Of a DNA stretch of 64,000 nucleotides, positions 11,001-23,900 are shown piece by piece; the stretch's first letter is position 1, and each line of letters begins with the position of its first letter. Source of the DNA: Anas platyrhynchos (taxonomy: Eukaryota; Chordata; Aves; Anseriformes; Anatidae); contig NC_092613.1 of assembly GCF_047663525.1 (NCBI RefSeq), positions 6,287,501 through 6,351,500 of the forward strand, given 5' to 3'. The notes under the pieces are model-generated. The model had not been told where the DNA came from, ran no database searches, and saw only the letters and a program-made list of their open reading frames with translations. Position numbers and translations under genes: made by a program.

Positions 11001-14000
11001 TATATGTCCTTTGCTCCTGTCATTCTGTCCTCCTGTCTGATCTGGCAGTTTGGGTCTGTTGACCTTTGTGGCATGTAGCAAAGCCAGTGTATCTTGGCTT
11101 CTGTCTCAGACGGCTGTGGCTTGTTGCTTAAGGAAGTTTATTTCTCAAGGATATAGTCATAAGTCAGCAATGTGCATGTTCTATTTTTGTAGACATACCT
11201 AGAGAGTCAGGAAGAAGGCCAAAACTCTTCCAGAGAAGACAGACAGCAGATCTCAATGTTCTTATCAATGAGATGTAAGTTCATAAGCTACAAAGAAGAT
11301 ACAAATTGTACAACAGGATAAATAAAGAGAGAGGGCATGGAAAACAAATGTGCCTGCACACTGACATGACACCAGAGGAAGACAATGATAAATAGGTAAA
11401 TACTTTAGGAGGAAAAAGCTGTAATTCTAGGGTAGACGTACAGGAAAAAGAACTAAAGCAATTTTTGAAAACTGGGTATATAGTCCTAATACACACAACA
11501 CACAGAAATGCTGTCTTCATATTCTTGCAGAAGGTGGGCAGCAGCAGTTAATGGTTTATTTGACTGCTCCCTGCTTTTTGGAAATCCTGGGCTGCTGGAC
11601 ATCTTGTTCTCTGTGCTAGGTTGTCCCTCCTGCACCAGCAGCCTCCCACCTCTGCTGCTGATGGTTTGGGGTGGAACCCGAGTTCTTTGTTATTGTCAGG
11701 ACAGGAATGGTAAGGATGGCCAGGAGGAGCATCTCGCTTGTGTATTCCTGTTCCTGGTGGGGAGTGGGAAATTGTCAACGTGACCCAGCTAGCCATGAGG
11801 ATCCAGGTGGAGTCCAAAATTGTAGTGACACTGAGGAATACAGGTAAACATGATTTTTTTCCTCCTTCTCTCCTTTACCACGTGCTGCATGAGCAGCTCT
11901 CCTCCTTTATAATCACTGCAAGGAATAATACCTTTGTTCTGTTTAAAGCCTCTTCAAAGTAGACACACTTATTGGGTGAAAAGAGGGGAGTAAGTGGTGA
12001 GTGCAAAATGGGATATGCCTGAAAGATAAGCTGAATTAAACTGGAAAGCAGGTGAATGGCTGCAGGATGACCCAGTTGCTGTCATGAACATAGATAGCTC
12101 CGAACCATCTGATACTCTCACATCTGTCAATCAAAGAGATTGATAAGGACATGCTGGGATTTGTGTAGGCCCAAACTGCAAGCAATTTGCTTGCCATTCA
12201 GTTTGCCTCAGAGCAACAGACCAGCTCCCTCTAAATTCGGGGTTAACTAGGGCCTTTGCGTGGGTCTTGTTTCCTCCTGCTCAGCTTCTGGCACTGGTAT
12301 TGTCTGCCCGGCCACCCATCCCAGAAGACAGCCCTCCCTCATCTGTCACCCGTTTTGACACAGGATCTGTCTCTGACACCCACTCCTCCTTTCCTCCCTT
12401 CTCCTAGTATTGCCATGATGTATCGGCACCCCTGACATTATCCTGCCCATTTCAATGATGCATCTCTCCATCCATCTGCCATGAAAAGTGACCTGCTCAC
12501 TATGTCCCTCCACCCTTCAATCAGACAGGAGCCTGCCTGTCTGTCTGACCACGGGCAGGCAGAACGTGCTTCATGGTTGAAAATACAGAGAGCGTGAGAC
12601 CTTATGTCACCAAAAGCAATCCTTAAAAAGTAGCTCATGGAGACTGTCAGAGGACCAAGTTGTAAACTGGGCTACAAGGTACAGTGTCATCACACAGTTC
12701 CTATTCAGAGGCTCTGCCTTTTCCAGGCAGTTGCAAAAATATCTGAGTTGTAGGAAATAATGTTGCAACAAGATAACCGAGCTCAATGGGAGACCTTAAA
12801 GGAGGGGAAGGTGATTTTATTTTAAAAAGTTTTAATTCACTCATATACACGTGTACCCTCAAGGACCCAAGTGCTTTTATCCCAGTGGTTGTCCCAGCAC
12901 ACAGGCACCAAGACGCAAGCATCCAAGTGACTCCTGTGACTGCAGGGAAGGCTCCAGGTACTCAGTACCCATTAGTCAGGTCTGAACATTTCAAACTGAG
13001 GTGACTTGCAAAACGAAGCTTGGGGTCTTCAGGAGCCTTGAAGTATCGGCAGAATTTATCATCTAGCACTATCAAGACTAGGCCATGTAGCAATCTGATC
13101 ATTTTTTAGGCATCTGACATGGTCTGTGGTGGTCTCAGGCTGGGTAACTGAGGACATGGACGTGCAGACTTGTTACATTGGCTTTGATGATCACCAGAGA
13201 CTGTTGCCATCACTCTTCCTGCTCTGTTCACCTACAAGTGCCATTGAGTGCACCTGGTCAGTGAGGTCTCTGCCCTGCTTCTCCTGCCCCTTCTGTCATG
13301 GAGCAGCTCTGCTTCTCCTGCTCCCTGAATTCCAACTCTTACGAGCATTCCTGTGCTAAGGTTCCTGGCATGGCCTTGTGACTGGGAATGAGCAGTAAAG
13401 GCCTGTGGCAGAGCCTGTCACACATTAGGTCACCATCACATGGGAAAATGGGTGAGGGAACTGGCTGCCACAGGGTGTTTGGGGGGGAAAAACCTCAGCT
13501 GCATTCATGATGCAGTCAAGTCCCTCACAAGGCCAGCACGAACCCCACAACTGTCAGCCAAGACAGTTATAGGGTGATATCAGACCTGCTTTGGGCCCGA
13601 ACCCAAGAAAACATTTGTAGGCTGGGCACTTACCGTCTTGCTTAGTGTCATCTGTCCTTTTCTGTGCTTACAGGCAGGAGGTCAGGTTACCCTGATAGCA
13701 ATCGGAGCTTACAAGGGCAGGCTTCTCTCTGTTAGTGGTACTGGGCCAGGTGAGCTCCACTGATTCTCCTTAGCCACAGGCAGATACTAATTCCACTTGA
13801 AGGAGACTGAAAGAGGTGAATGGGAAACCCAGTTTCTTCTCTCCCTCACGGGTGCTCATCGAAGGTCAACTAGGAGAGGAGTTTGGCGTTATTCCCTGGG
13901 CTTGGGTAATGGAGGGGTGTCCCAGCCCTTCACCTGGTAGAGTTTCTGTCTTTGAACCATGTCCAATCCATGTCTGGGTGCATGAGCTGAGCTCCAAATT

Positions 14001-15544
14001 ATTGGCTAGGTCAGTCAGTTAATTGGTTTTCCAGAGAATTTAGCTACTGATCATCAGCCTCAGCACAGGCAAAACTTCCAGAGGTTCCTGGAATAATAGA
14101 TCATTTCAAAATAACCTTTGGTACCTCTGAGCCATGAGGGATGCTCTACTGCCAGGCTGCATCCTGGATTTGCACAGAGCCTGTGCTCTGGATCCAAAGC
14201 AGTGTTGTAGTTACTACAGGACATCCATCAGGACTAAATGCTGGGAGTCTGAAAACTGTCTGAGATGTGCCATCTGCATTTGCCTTAGATGGGGGAATCC
14301 CATCCCAATAGTCACACTGGATTTGTGGTGGACATCCCCACTCTGCACTACACGAAAGCAGTGACTGTAGCATTTTAAAGCATTTTAGCAACTTGCCTTA
14401 GCTGTCCAAGGTATTATACATTAGGCAACTTGTACAACTGTCTCTTAGTGTCCATGTCCACCTCGTTGAGACTCTGTGTCTCTTGAGCATAAAGCTTGAG
14501 AAGAACACAGAGTGGATCGTATTCTTGCTCTTTCACAACAAAGGCTCTGGGTTCTCAGGATTAATGCACTGGTTGCCCATTTCTGCGTTTTATCCTCATT
14601 TGGTTGAGAAGTGAGATTTTTGTGCTCTCAGTACAACTGCTAACAGACAATTCAATGACGGGGTTGCAAACATAGATGTGTAGAGGGACAGGGCTGGCTG
14701 AGCTGGCTGTGCTTTAGGATAATACTCTGTGGGACAGTAACAAAATCTGTCTATGTCGTAAATAAACCTGAATAGCTTATTTTGGCAAAGAATTTTCATT
14801 CCTGACAGATGCAATTTTGAGACAACCAGTAACCACTTGCTAATCTAGGATGAAATACTGTTGGAATCTGACATCTTCAGGTCAGCTCATAGAATTTGGT
14901 GGGTTTCCAGTGGAGTCTTCTCTCACATGTCTGAAAGGAAATAATCTTTATGAGAGCTGTCAAAAGGAAGGGAATGCCCAGGCTTACAAATCATTGAAGC
15001 AAGTTATTGGAAAGGGATGTGCCAGAGGATTGCTAAGTAAAGCACGTTACATAAGGCTGCCCTTTGGGTTTCTGAGGTCTGGTAACTGGGACATTTTCAA
15101 GTTTATCGGGATGAGTTTAGTATCTCCTGTGTTGTTAGTACTTCCCTGCTTTTCGAGGCAGACCTTTTGCATTTTGCTGGCTGTAAATGTACATAAAGAT
15201 GTGTAAATGTGATTCGTTGGGATGTGTCACCTGCACCTTAATGACTTAAATCTGTTCCTGTATTATCTCAGCAAACTGTGGGACAGTCCAAGCTATCTCA
15301 CCAACAGGAAGAATACTTAACGATTGACTGGGGAGAAAGCTGTTTAATTTATACTAAAGGAGTTAGGGAGTTAGTTGGTTTCTTGGGAAGCACATAAAAT
15401 GCAAATATCCTGTTCTCCTGCTACTTTATCTTGGTACCACTTGCTGGGCTTTCTTTGTGATTAGTTGCTTAGCCAGTCTTGGTGCATTGGAGGTATGGTT
15501 TTACACAGCAGGGTAAGGGGCTCATTGCTTGGTGTGAGGGGGCT
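2061..15544. other. Intergenic stretch, no recognised gene
   Basis: No family-level coding similarity was recognised. Two longer open frames on the + strand (3379-4056 and 5102-5665) have acceptor-like pyrimidine-AG tracts inside them or near their starts. A GTAAGT donor-like site lies at about 5451 and a GTGAGT at 2769. These could belong to a long non-coding RNA starting at the CpG island, but no family or protein is recognisable. A short CA-rich microsatellite lies near 8580-8610. The rest is ordinary AT-rich single-copy sequence. It may also be the first intron of IGFN1 if that gene has a distant 5' UTR exon. Confidence 0.5.
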
Positions 15545-16070
15545 TACATTCATAGAATCTAGAAAATCCCAAGTTGGAAGGAACCCACCAGGATCATCAG
15601 GTCCACCTCCAGGCTCCACACAGGACCAAAAATCAGAACCTGTATCTGGGAGTGTTGTCCAAACGCTTCTTGAACTCAGCTCGGTGCTGTGGCCACGTCC
15701 CTGGGGAGCCTGTCCCAGCGCCCGACCACCTCTGGGTGCAGAACCTCTCCCTCACCCCCAGCCTGACCCTCCCCTGTCCCAGCTCCATGCCGTCCCCTTG
15801 GGTCCTGTCGCTGTCCCCAGAGAGCAGAGCTCAGCGCCTGCCCCCCCGCTCCCTGTGAGGGAGCCGCAGGCCACCATGAGGCCTCCCCTCGGCCTGCTCT
15901 GGGCCAAACAAACCCAGGCACCTCAGCCGCTCCTCACACGTCTTCCCCTCAGGCCCTTCACCATCTTGTAGCCCGCCTTTGGGCACTCTGTAGTAGTTTT
16001 ATTTCCTTTTTGTACCGTGGTGCCCAAACTGAACTCAGTAGTGATGGTGAGGCTGCACCAGTGCAGAGTA
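15545..16070 (-). mobile_element. CR1 LINE fragment, about 0.5 kb, inverted
   Basis: The + strand opens with the reverse complement of the CR1 tail ('catagaatc', then 'ttggaaggaaccca' and 'aggtccacctcca'). It continues through the usual inverted CR1 3' body to 'ttgtaccgtggtgcccaaa' and 'gaggctgcaccagtgcagag'. It is 5'-truncated and GC-rich. Open frames in it (15465-15971 + and 15676-15921 -) are chance products of that composition and do not encode a complete reverse transcriptase. Confidence 0.9.
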
Positions 16071-19000
16071 ACCATTTAAATGGTTAGAAACAAAATGTTT
16101 AAAAATGACGTTTGCCTTAGATTCTTGCCTCTCCTGTTGGATAGCATTGCACTAGGCAGCCTGATTCCAGGCTAGGTCACATTGCTGGGGGTCTGGAGTT
16201 TGTCCACCTTTTAGCACTTGAAGTGCTTCGTGTCCGGGCTGTCCTACAGACCTGTACTCTTCCCTGAAGACGATAAGCTGCTGTACGTTACCATCTGCTT
16301 TTTAGAAGTGTCGATGTGCTCCTGTCTGCCCTGCCTCACAGTATTGCATTTTTAGTACTGCTTTTGAAGTTACAGAATACAACTAAAATGATCACCCAAG
16401 GTGTTACTCTGTCCCTGTGGCTAGCAACATGGGCAATGAAACACCAGACAAGCCAGCAACTCAGACCTGGAAGAGGGGGGAGCAAGGAGAGCTTTGGGTG
16501 GTCTGTGGGTGCCCACCACCCTCAGCGGTCTGAGGAAATTGTGTCTTCAAAGAGTTCTTTAAGAAAGCAGCATTTTTTGAGAAGACCTATTCTTAAATGT
16601 GCTTGGCCACTCACTTTAACCAAAGTTCAATTTATCTGATCAATTAGTAACCCTAATTATTCCTGAGATTGGTTTCAAGGCAATTAAGCTACAGTTTCCT
16701 TTAGAACATACAGGGCCATTCAGTTGTATGAAAGTTTTTAATGAATCACGGTGAAGAGGAAACACAATCTGCAGAAAAAACACCACTCCAAACTACTTGT
16801 CAAATACTGAAGAATTATGTTAATCATCTCAGATTTGTCCAGCACCCTTACTGGTATGGACTGAAATAATAACAAATAGGAGACAGGTGCATCAGGTTCC
16901 CGTAAAAAAAAAAAAAAAAATCATCTGGATGTCTCACAGGCTAACAGCTCTGTGACAGGCTTCCTCTACTAGAGGGAGAGGGCGAGAGAGAGAGATTAAG
17001 TGTGAGAGAAGGAGAGGCAGAAGTCGAGACAGGGAGCAGCTGAGGAGGATCCCAGGGACCCAGCACTGATCCCACAGCTGAGCACTGACTGCAGAAAGGA
17101 CACGGGAGCTGCAGCTTTGACAGCACGCAGAGTAGAAGAGGACTCCTGGGAGACGTGTGTAGGTCAGTGCTTTTTACCTGTTTGAGTAGCTGTGGTTACT
17201 GTTAGCTAAAGGCATGTTTGAGCTCCTTGTGATCACCTTCACAAGGCAGAAAAGCTGACCGGTGGGGAATAGTGGACACCACTAGTTTTATACCCACATA
17301 AAGGAAAACTCTGTGACCTTTTTGTGAAATTGTCGGATTCCTGGGGCAAGCAGGGATTGAAGGGGAGAGACATCCTCTCCTTCCATCATGGTTATTTCTT
17401 TCTATTTCAATTATTTCTCTGTTGTGTGCTGGCATAATTTTCTAGCTCTGGGTAAGACTTATTTTATTCTGACAATTGAGTGCTGGATACAGTTTGACAG
17501 AAGACAGCCTTCAGAAGGAATGGGACAGCATTCCCAGCAACGGGAGTCCTCTGTCACCTCTGTGGGTGCCAGGCATTAACTTGTGCAGGCAAAGGACGGG
17601 CAGGGCATTACTAGAACAATGTTGAAAATAATGTTCAGGCATCCTGCAAAGAAAGTGGGAAGGCAGCGTGTGCTGTGGCTTCTTGGAATTTCAGAGGGAT
17701 TTTCTGTAGTATTTGTTTCAGTGACAAACTTCCTTGCATGTGAGGGTATGAAATATTAAAATAGTTTGTAATGTGAGGACTGGGTATTTCTCATCTGTTG
17801 CTACTGGCAGGTTGGGGAAACAAATCAGAAGTGGGGTATTTATTAGGTGCTCTTTTTGCGTGTAGATTTAAAGTGGGGGGAATGAGAAGAAGCCTCATAA
17901 CTTGAATCCCTTGCGGCATCTGAATAGCGCAGCTTGCCTTACTGTGCAGTGAGTGCGTGCTCGAGTGCTGGTGCATGCGGAGTGGTTCAAACATACACAT
18001 ATAACTGTAAGTGGTGCAGAAGATGTTTGGCAGATCCCAGTAACCATATGGGGTCACATGAAAGCAGCTAAAGCATACCTTATTCTCTACATTCATTAAA
18101 GAGGTCAATGTGTTTAAAATATAATTTTTGTTAGTGTCTCAGGGAGGGGTGAAAAGTACTGAAGGGCTGATAAGTCCGGTACTATGTTGATGTTTAATCA
18201 CATACTTGCTGAGTCCGTGTTAAAAACCCTATTGCCGTCTATTTTGTTTTCCCAAACGCAAAACAGCAAGGAAATTCCAAATACTGGCCAGCTCGGGCAT
18301 TGGAGCATGCAGCAAAGTGGGCAGCTACCACAAGAGAAAAGTAGGAATATCAGGTTTAGAGGCAGCCAGGCTCCGTTTAAATCATGGATTGTGCTAGCAA
18401 CCCCCTTCAGTCAGTCATGAATGCAAACAGATTAAATCAGTCCTGAAGGAAATAGTAGGCATTCTGTACACCGTGGGAAGGAGGGAGCTAATCTGCAGTG
18501 TGAAAGTGGAGTACTGGTGCTTCTTGAATTTGTTCCACTGCTTTTAATCTTTTCTGTATATTGAGTTGCATCTCAGTGTGTGAAAATCCAGCTAACTGCA
18601 GTGGGTTTAATCATGGCTTTGTATGAATAGTGATGATGGACCTCAGCTTGCTGGGAAACTGGCATCTTGGATGTGGGATGTAAAAATAACCAAGGCTTTG
18701 GGCTCTAAAATAGTCCCTTAAATTTCTTCTGCAATGTACAACATGGAGGATCTGGTGTTGAGGGGCTGGGTTGGGCATGGACATCTGCTGAGATGGAACC
18801 GTGAGTTTTTGGGGCACCACATTTATATAAAATCAAATGTGAGTCCAGAAGACTCATCTGGGGCAGCCATGTGCATGGCGTGACTATTGCTCATCCTGAT
18901 GCAGGGTGCTTTCCTGTTTAAAAAAAACAAATGCTGTTCTGTGATCCATTTAATTCCTAGCATGATCTGATGGAAGGAATGTCTCTGTACATGTACATGA

Positions 19001-20805
19001 CCAGTGAGGCCAGTACTGTCAGATTCACCTGATTGAATATAGTACACAGGGCTGCAGGTAAATGATAGCCTTTGCCGAATTTAGACTTTTATTCCATTTT
19101 CTATGCCCTTACCCATCCTTAATTGAATGCACTTTTTTTTTCATATTGTATTTTTGAATATTGTGTTTGTGAGAATCTTGCTGCTAATATGCCAAAGTGG
19201 ATGTTGTACCTGACTTTTGAGCTTTGTACATCTTGACCCACTGCTTATCTCTGAATATTTCTGCCCAAAGGCCCTGCTGACATCACCCTGACCTTCAGTG
19301 CAGTGACTGACCAGATACCCATGCTGCCGAGGATGGTGTGGCTTAGCCAAGTGGCTCTAATGGGAGATGAGCTTTTGACCTTGGTTGTCTGTTGGCAGAC
19401 TGGAAAATCTATTCAGCTTTTTGGACTCTTCAGGTCTTAATTTCCTTACTCCTTGCTCTGTCTGGGCCATGTAGTAGGCACCAATAGTCTCTAGGAAGAG
19501 TTGTGCCAGTCATCTACCAGTTCTGACTGGTGATTTCATGTATACCAAAGAGGATGGGAATTATAGAGAAAACACGATTCTTCCAATCTTCTGTTTCTAA
19601 TTAAAATGTACTTTTAAATTCAGTCCTGAAATATCTGTCCTGCAGCTGTTGCCTCTTGACACTTCTTCATTGCCCTTCATTAGGGGAATGAACTTGCTTC
19701 CAGGGAAAATAGCACCCTCTTTGCATTGAAAGCGGTGACCGCTGCTGAATGTACAGGGCTTCGTTCTGACATTTTGCGGGTTTTCAATGGTATGTGTTAG
19801 TTTATCCACTGGCATGCAGGGGTTAACAGGACTTTTGGGTGGGCGGGTGGAAAACAAGCTGTGAAATGGAAGAAGGTCAGCCTCTTGGAGGGGTTTACTC
19901 GGTCACAGATGGTTTTAAGTTATCAGTCCCTTATAGGAGAGGTCTCCATCCCTTCCCCCCCATCACCCAGTAAAACCTATGTGAACCAGGGCTGGAAATA
20001 AGGCAAAGCCTTATTAGGTCTAGGTCCAGTGCACCAGGCAGAATTGTGGCTCTCCTGGTGCCTATCTACATAGCTAGGAGTTCCTCAGCCATTCAGGCTG
20101 ACTCCAAGAGCTAAATGTGATTTGAGACTAAATACCATTGGCAATGCAATTTTCAGCGTATGTAGGTAGGGGAGCTGCAGTAAGCCTCACAACTCTGGAT
20201 AGCTTACGTCCTCTAGTTGGGCTAACTCTGCTAAGTGGAAGGCTTTTGCAACAGCTGGTGAGAACTGAATTCAGGTTTCAGTAGAAACCAGTCAATGGGG
20301 TGCAACCCATGGCTTACGTGAAGTGTTACCGTCTTCAGAGACTCGTGAAGCAGCTGTTCTTATTCAAGGTGCTCACTGTTAAGACATCAGCTCCCAAAGA
20401 ACCGCGTGATACAACTGCTGCCCTGCGCCCATGAGGCTAACATCCAAGGAATTATTTTTGGGATGATCATTAGGCAACGAACAGGTCATGGGAAACCCAC
20501 TAGGACGCTAGAAGGTGGTGTCTGCTGCTGCGTCAAAGTGTTTTTTCAGCAGCAGATGAAATGCACTGTCTTAATTTCTTGGCTTGCTTCTACTTTTTTA
20601 CTACTGCAAATGTAACAACAGATGTAAAACTGAATGGTCTTAGCCCTAAGATAACCTTGAGCAATCAAATTTTCCTATACTGATGTTGTTTTCTTATGAT
20701 TTAGAAAAGTGTAAATATTGTCACCAGCCATAACTGTCAGGAGGAAAGAAGAAATTTTCCCGTTTCCCTTTTAAATTGCCAATCAAAATGATGTTCCCTA
20801 ACCCT
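16071..20805. other. Intergenic or 5' UTR intron, no gene recognised
   Basis: There is no coding similarity. A poly-A tract at about 16903-16919 is followed by a purine-rich GAGAGA stretch (16970-17040) that ends near a GTCAGT donor-like site at 17163. It resembles a 5' untranslated exon in composition, but no promoter element could be confirmed. The rest is unremarkable single-copy sequence. Confidence 0.4.
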
Positions 20806-20935
20806 GCAAAGAAGCTCTTGACCAGGTTTGAGCAACCCGGTCTAGTGGAAGGTGTCTTGCCTATGGCAGGGGAGGTTGGAATTAGATGGTCTTTAAGGTC
20901 CCTTCCAACCCAAAGCATTCTATAGGTCTAGGATT
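20806..20935 (+). mobile_element. CR1 LINE 3' fragment
   Basis: The order of CR1 tail blocks is clear: 'gagcaacccggtctagtgg', 'gcctatggcagggg', 'ttggaattagatggtcttt', 'aggtcccttccaaccca', then 'attctat'. It is a short 5'-truncated copy with no coding capacity, in forward orientation relative to IGFN1. Confidence 0.92.
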
Positions 20936-23900
20936 CCATCTCTGGGTTGGAACAGTTGCCAGATGGTGCTGCCACCACCGGTGTCTCTTCCACTGAAAGA
21001 TCAATTCTCTGAGACTAGTGGAAATGGTGCCCTTCATGGGCCTTCTGTCCTTGACCAATATAACACGAGTCTTAGTTACAGGACCAAGTGTGTACTGTAC
21101 GTTCCCATTAATTACGGGTTTTAGAACTTGTAATTTGATGGGACACCAAAAGAAACCTTGTTCTGGTTCTGCTAGCCATGACAGCATGTGAACCGTGTGA
21201 AGGAACTATTTCCTTCAGACATCTCAAGAGTCTCCCAGTCTGTGTTCTACTATGAAGACCAAGCCCAGGCTTGGTTTCCCAATGCACAAATGCCAGAATC
21301 CACTGTTCTTACTTCTCTGCTAAGGAATGATGAGCTCTCCTACGGACTCGTGACCTCTGAGAACCCATCTCCTGGTGTGTCCTACAAAACTTGGACGTAC
21401 AGCTTGTCCTGTCCTTGAACAAACCATTGATCCACACAAATGTTTGTCCCTTGTGGCACAAAGTCTTGACCCAGCTGGCACTTGGAAATGCACCGTTGCC
21501 GTGACTGATGGTCACATATGACCAAGCTGGCCAACTGCCTTGCTTGAGGCTTGCCGGGTTCAAGTGTGCCTCCCATGCTGCAGTGGGAGTGTAGGGGGTG
21601 TATAACCAACTCCCCACAACCGCTCGCAGTGCAGTGTAGACATCCCAGCTCGGCAGCTACTGAGCCCAGGCTTGCCTTCCAGGAGAGCAGAGAGGTACGA
21701 AGGGGACAAGAATGTACTGTTTCTGCTCCCATTTAATGATATTTAGGGCAGATTAATAAGGGATGTGGCTTCTTCCATACAGATCGCGGATATCTGTGAC
21801 CGAGAGACCTCTTGAACAGCTTTGAAGAGCTCTGTCATCTGAATCAACGGACAAAGCCACCGCGGTCCTAGGAGGCACAGTGCTGAATTAAAGCAGGATC
21901 AGCTCAGAAGCTCAGCCTGTAAGGTAGTGAGTTTGGTCATGCTGTCACTGAGATTTGTGTGCGGGTGATACAGAGCTGGGGGGATGAGCTGCAACCTTTG
22001 CTGTCTGGTAGACTGTGTGTTGCTGTGGTCTGTAAATTGCTTGTAAATTTTCTGGGAATGATGGAGTCCTACAGTGAGAGCTGATTTCCCTGGACAGAAG
22101 GCAGGCTCTAGGAGACCTGCCGCAGGTTTCCCATGGAGCTAACGTGTGACATGTAGCCCAGGTATATTCTCTTTTCTAGGATTTGTTGTCTTGCAGGCGT
22201 TGCTTCTTGTGACAGCAAGTATGGATAAGTTGTTTTTTCTTCTGGACATTAAGTAAAACTTGCATTTGCTTTGCAATACTTGCTGTAAATTCATCGACTG
22301 TATGAAAATGTGTGTCTGTTATGAAAGAAATTATGGTATCTGGTGTGTGCATGAATAAATTGTAGACGGCATGAGCATTACATTCATAATCCCTGAGGCA
22401 GAAGAGAAGATCAAGCCAAATATAGATTTTCCGAAGGAATAAGTCACATAAAATCTGATCCTTGGGCATTCCTCCTCACTCTATACAAGGTCTCCATTCA
22501 TCACAGGAGTACTTGTGGCATTCCCCCTCTGTGACCTACTCAAAAGTTTTCATGAAGTTGCACTTCTTACAGTTACTGGCCTTCAGTTTTGCGGCTCTAA
22601 CAGAAGTATGAGACTTTCCTTTAAAAAATCTTCTGAAATTGGAAGGCTGAAACTCAAAATATTATTTAATGTTAACAAACAATCAAACAAAGCCTACCCA
22701 AAGCTAACAGAGAAATTTTAGGTGGGAGATTTTTCTTCTCAATGAGTATCTGGATGTGCTAGTGTAAAACACAGCTTGGATTTGGGACTGAACACACAGT
22801 TTGAACGTTCACTGTGTTGGAAATGTCCTGATTTTTATGAATTACAAAGAGAAACAGAATGCTGCATCTGTTGCTGATTAATTTATTACACTGATTTAAA
22901 TCTTCTATTGCGGTCTGTGCTAATGGCTTTGTACCCCACCCGTGCTGTGCTTGTGCCAATGGTAAGTCCCATGCCCCTGGATCCATCACCTGCATATGAA
23001 TCGCTTGTGTGCTGCCTGTCACTTCTCTGCAGGTTTGCCTAATTTTGCTCATCAGTCTCTGCCAGCAGTTATGTCATATCTCGTCTGTGTTCTACTGTCT
23101 GAACCCCATAAATAACTACTTGTGACATCACTAGTACCACCAAATCCTGTGACTTCCAAATGTTTTCCTCATTCACTTAGCTGATTTATGGCCCTATCAC
23201 TAGCGCCCAGTCATAGTACAAAAGGGAACGGGCTCTTGCACTGTCTCGTCCAGATAGATTGATGGATACACAGGATGAAAGGCAGGCCTCCCATCCCGTC
23301 AGGCTGTTTGGTTTATTTTGCTAGTTTAAAAATGTTGTCAGTAGTCAAAGGTTTGCTTCTATTCTGCATTCACAGCAGTGGAAACTTTGCCACTGTCTCC
23401 AAAGGGGACATCTCCGCCCTGAAAACCAGATGGACTTCTACACGGGATAAGAAATAGCCAAGTCTTACCTTGGTTATCTGAATGAGGCTAGCGGATGAAG
23501 TCCTCTGTTTTTCAGAGAATTGAGAGTGTTGAGCTATTTCCAGCATTAGCCCTGTTGTGCTAGGACTGTCGGTAAAGAGCATTTCATAGAGGAGGGGTTG
23601 GTTGCCCTTTGGAAGCATTTGTCTGCCTCTTTAGACTGAATGGCATCATCAGTGATCATCGTAGTGCAGAGAGCTTTGGTTCAGGCAACAGTGAGTGGAG
23701 ATATAAATTCTGCCATGACAATTTTTGGAAGGTTTTTGCTGTCTTTCATTTCTTTAAAAACCAACCAACCAAACAAAAAACCCTGTGATTTATTTTTTTC
23801 TAGGATTAAACTGAAGTCAAAGTAAAAAACAAGGTTATTCATGTAATAATGGAGTAGAAATTTTAAAAGTAAGCAGGACATATTCTGAAAGTTTTTATGC

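Noticed and set aside
15465-15971. 168-codon open frame
   Set aside because: Almost entirely within an inverted, 5'-truncated CR1 fragment, so it is not a host gene.
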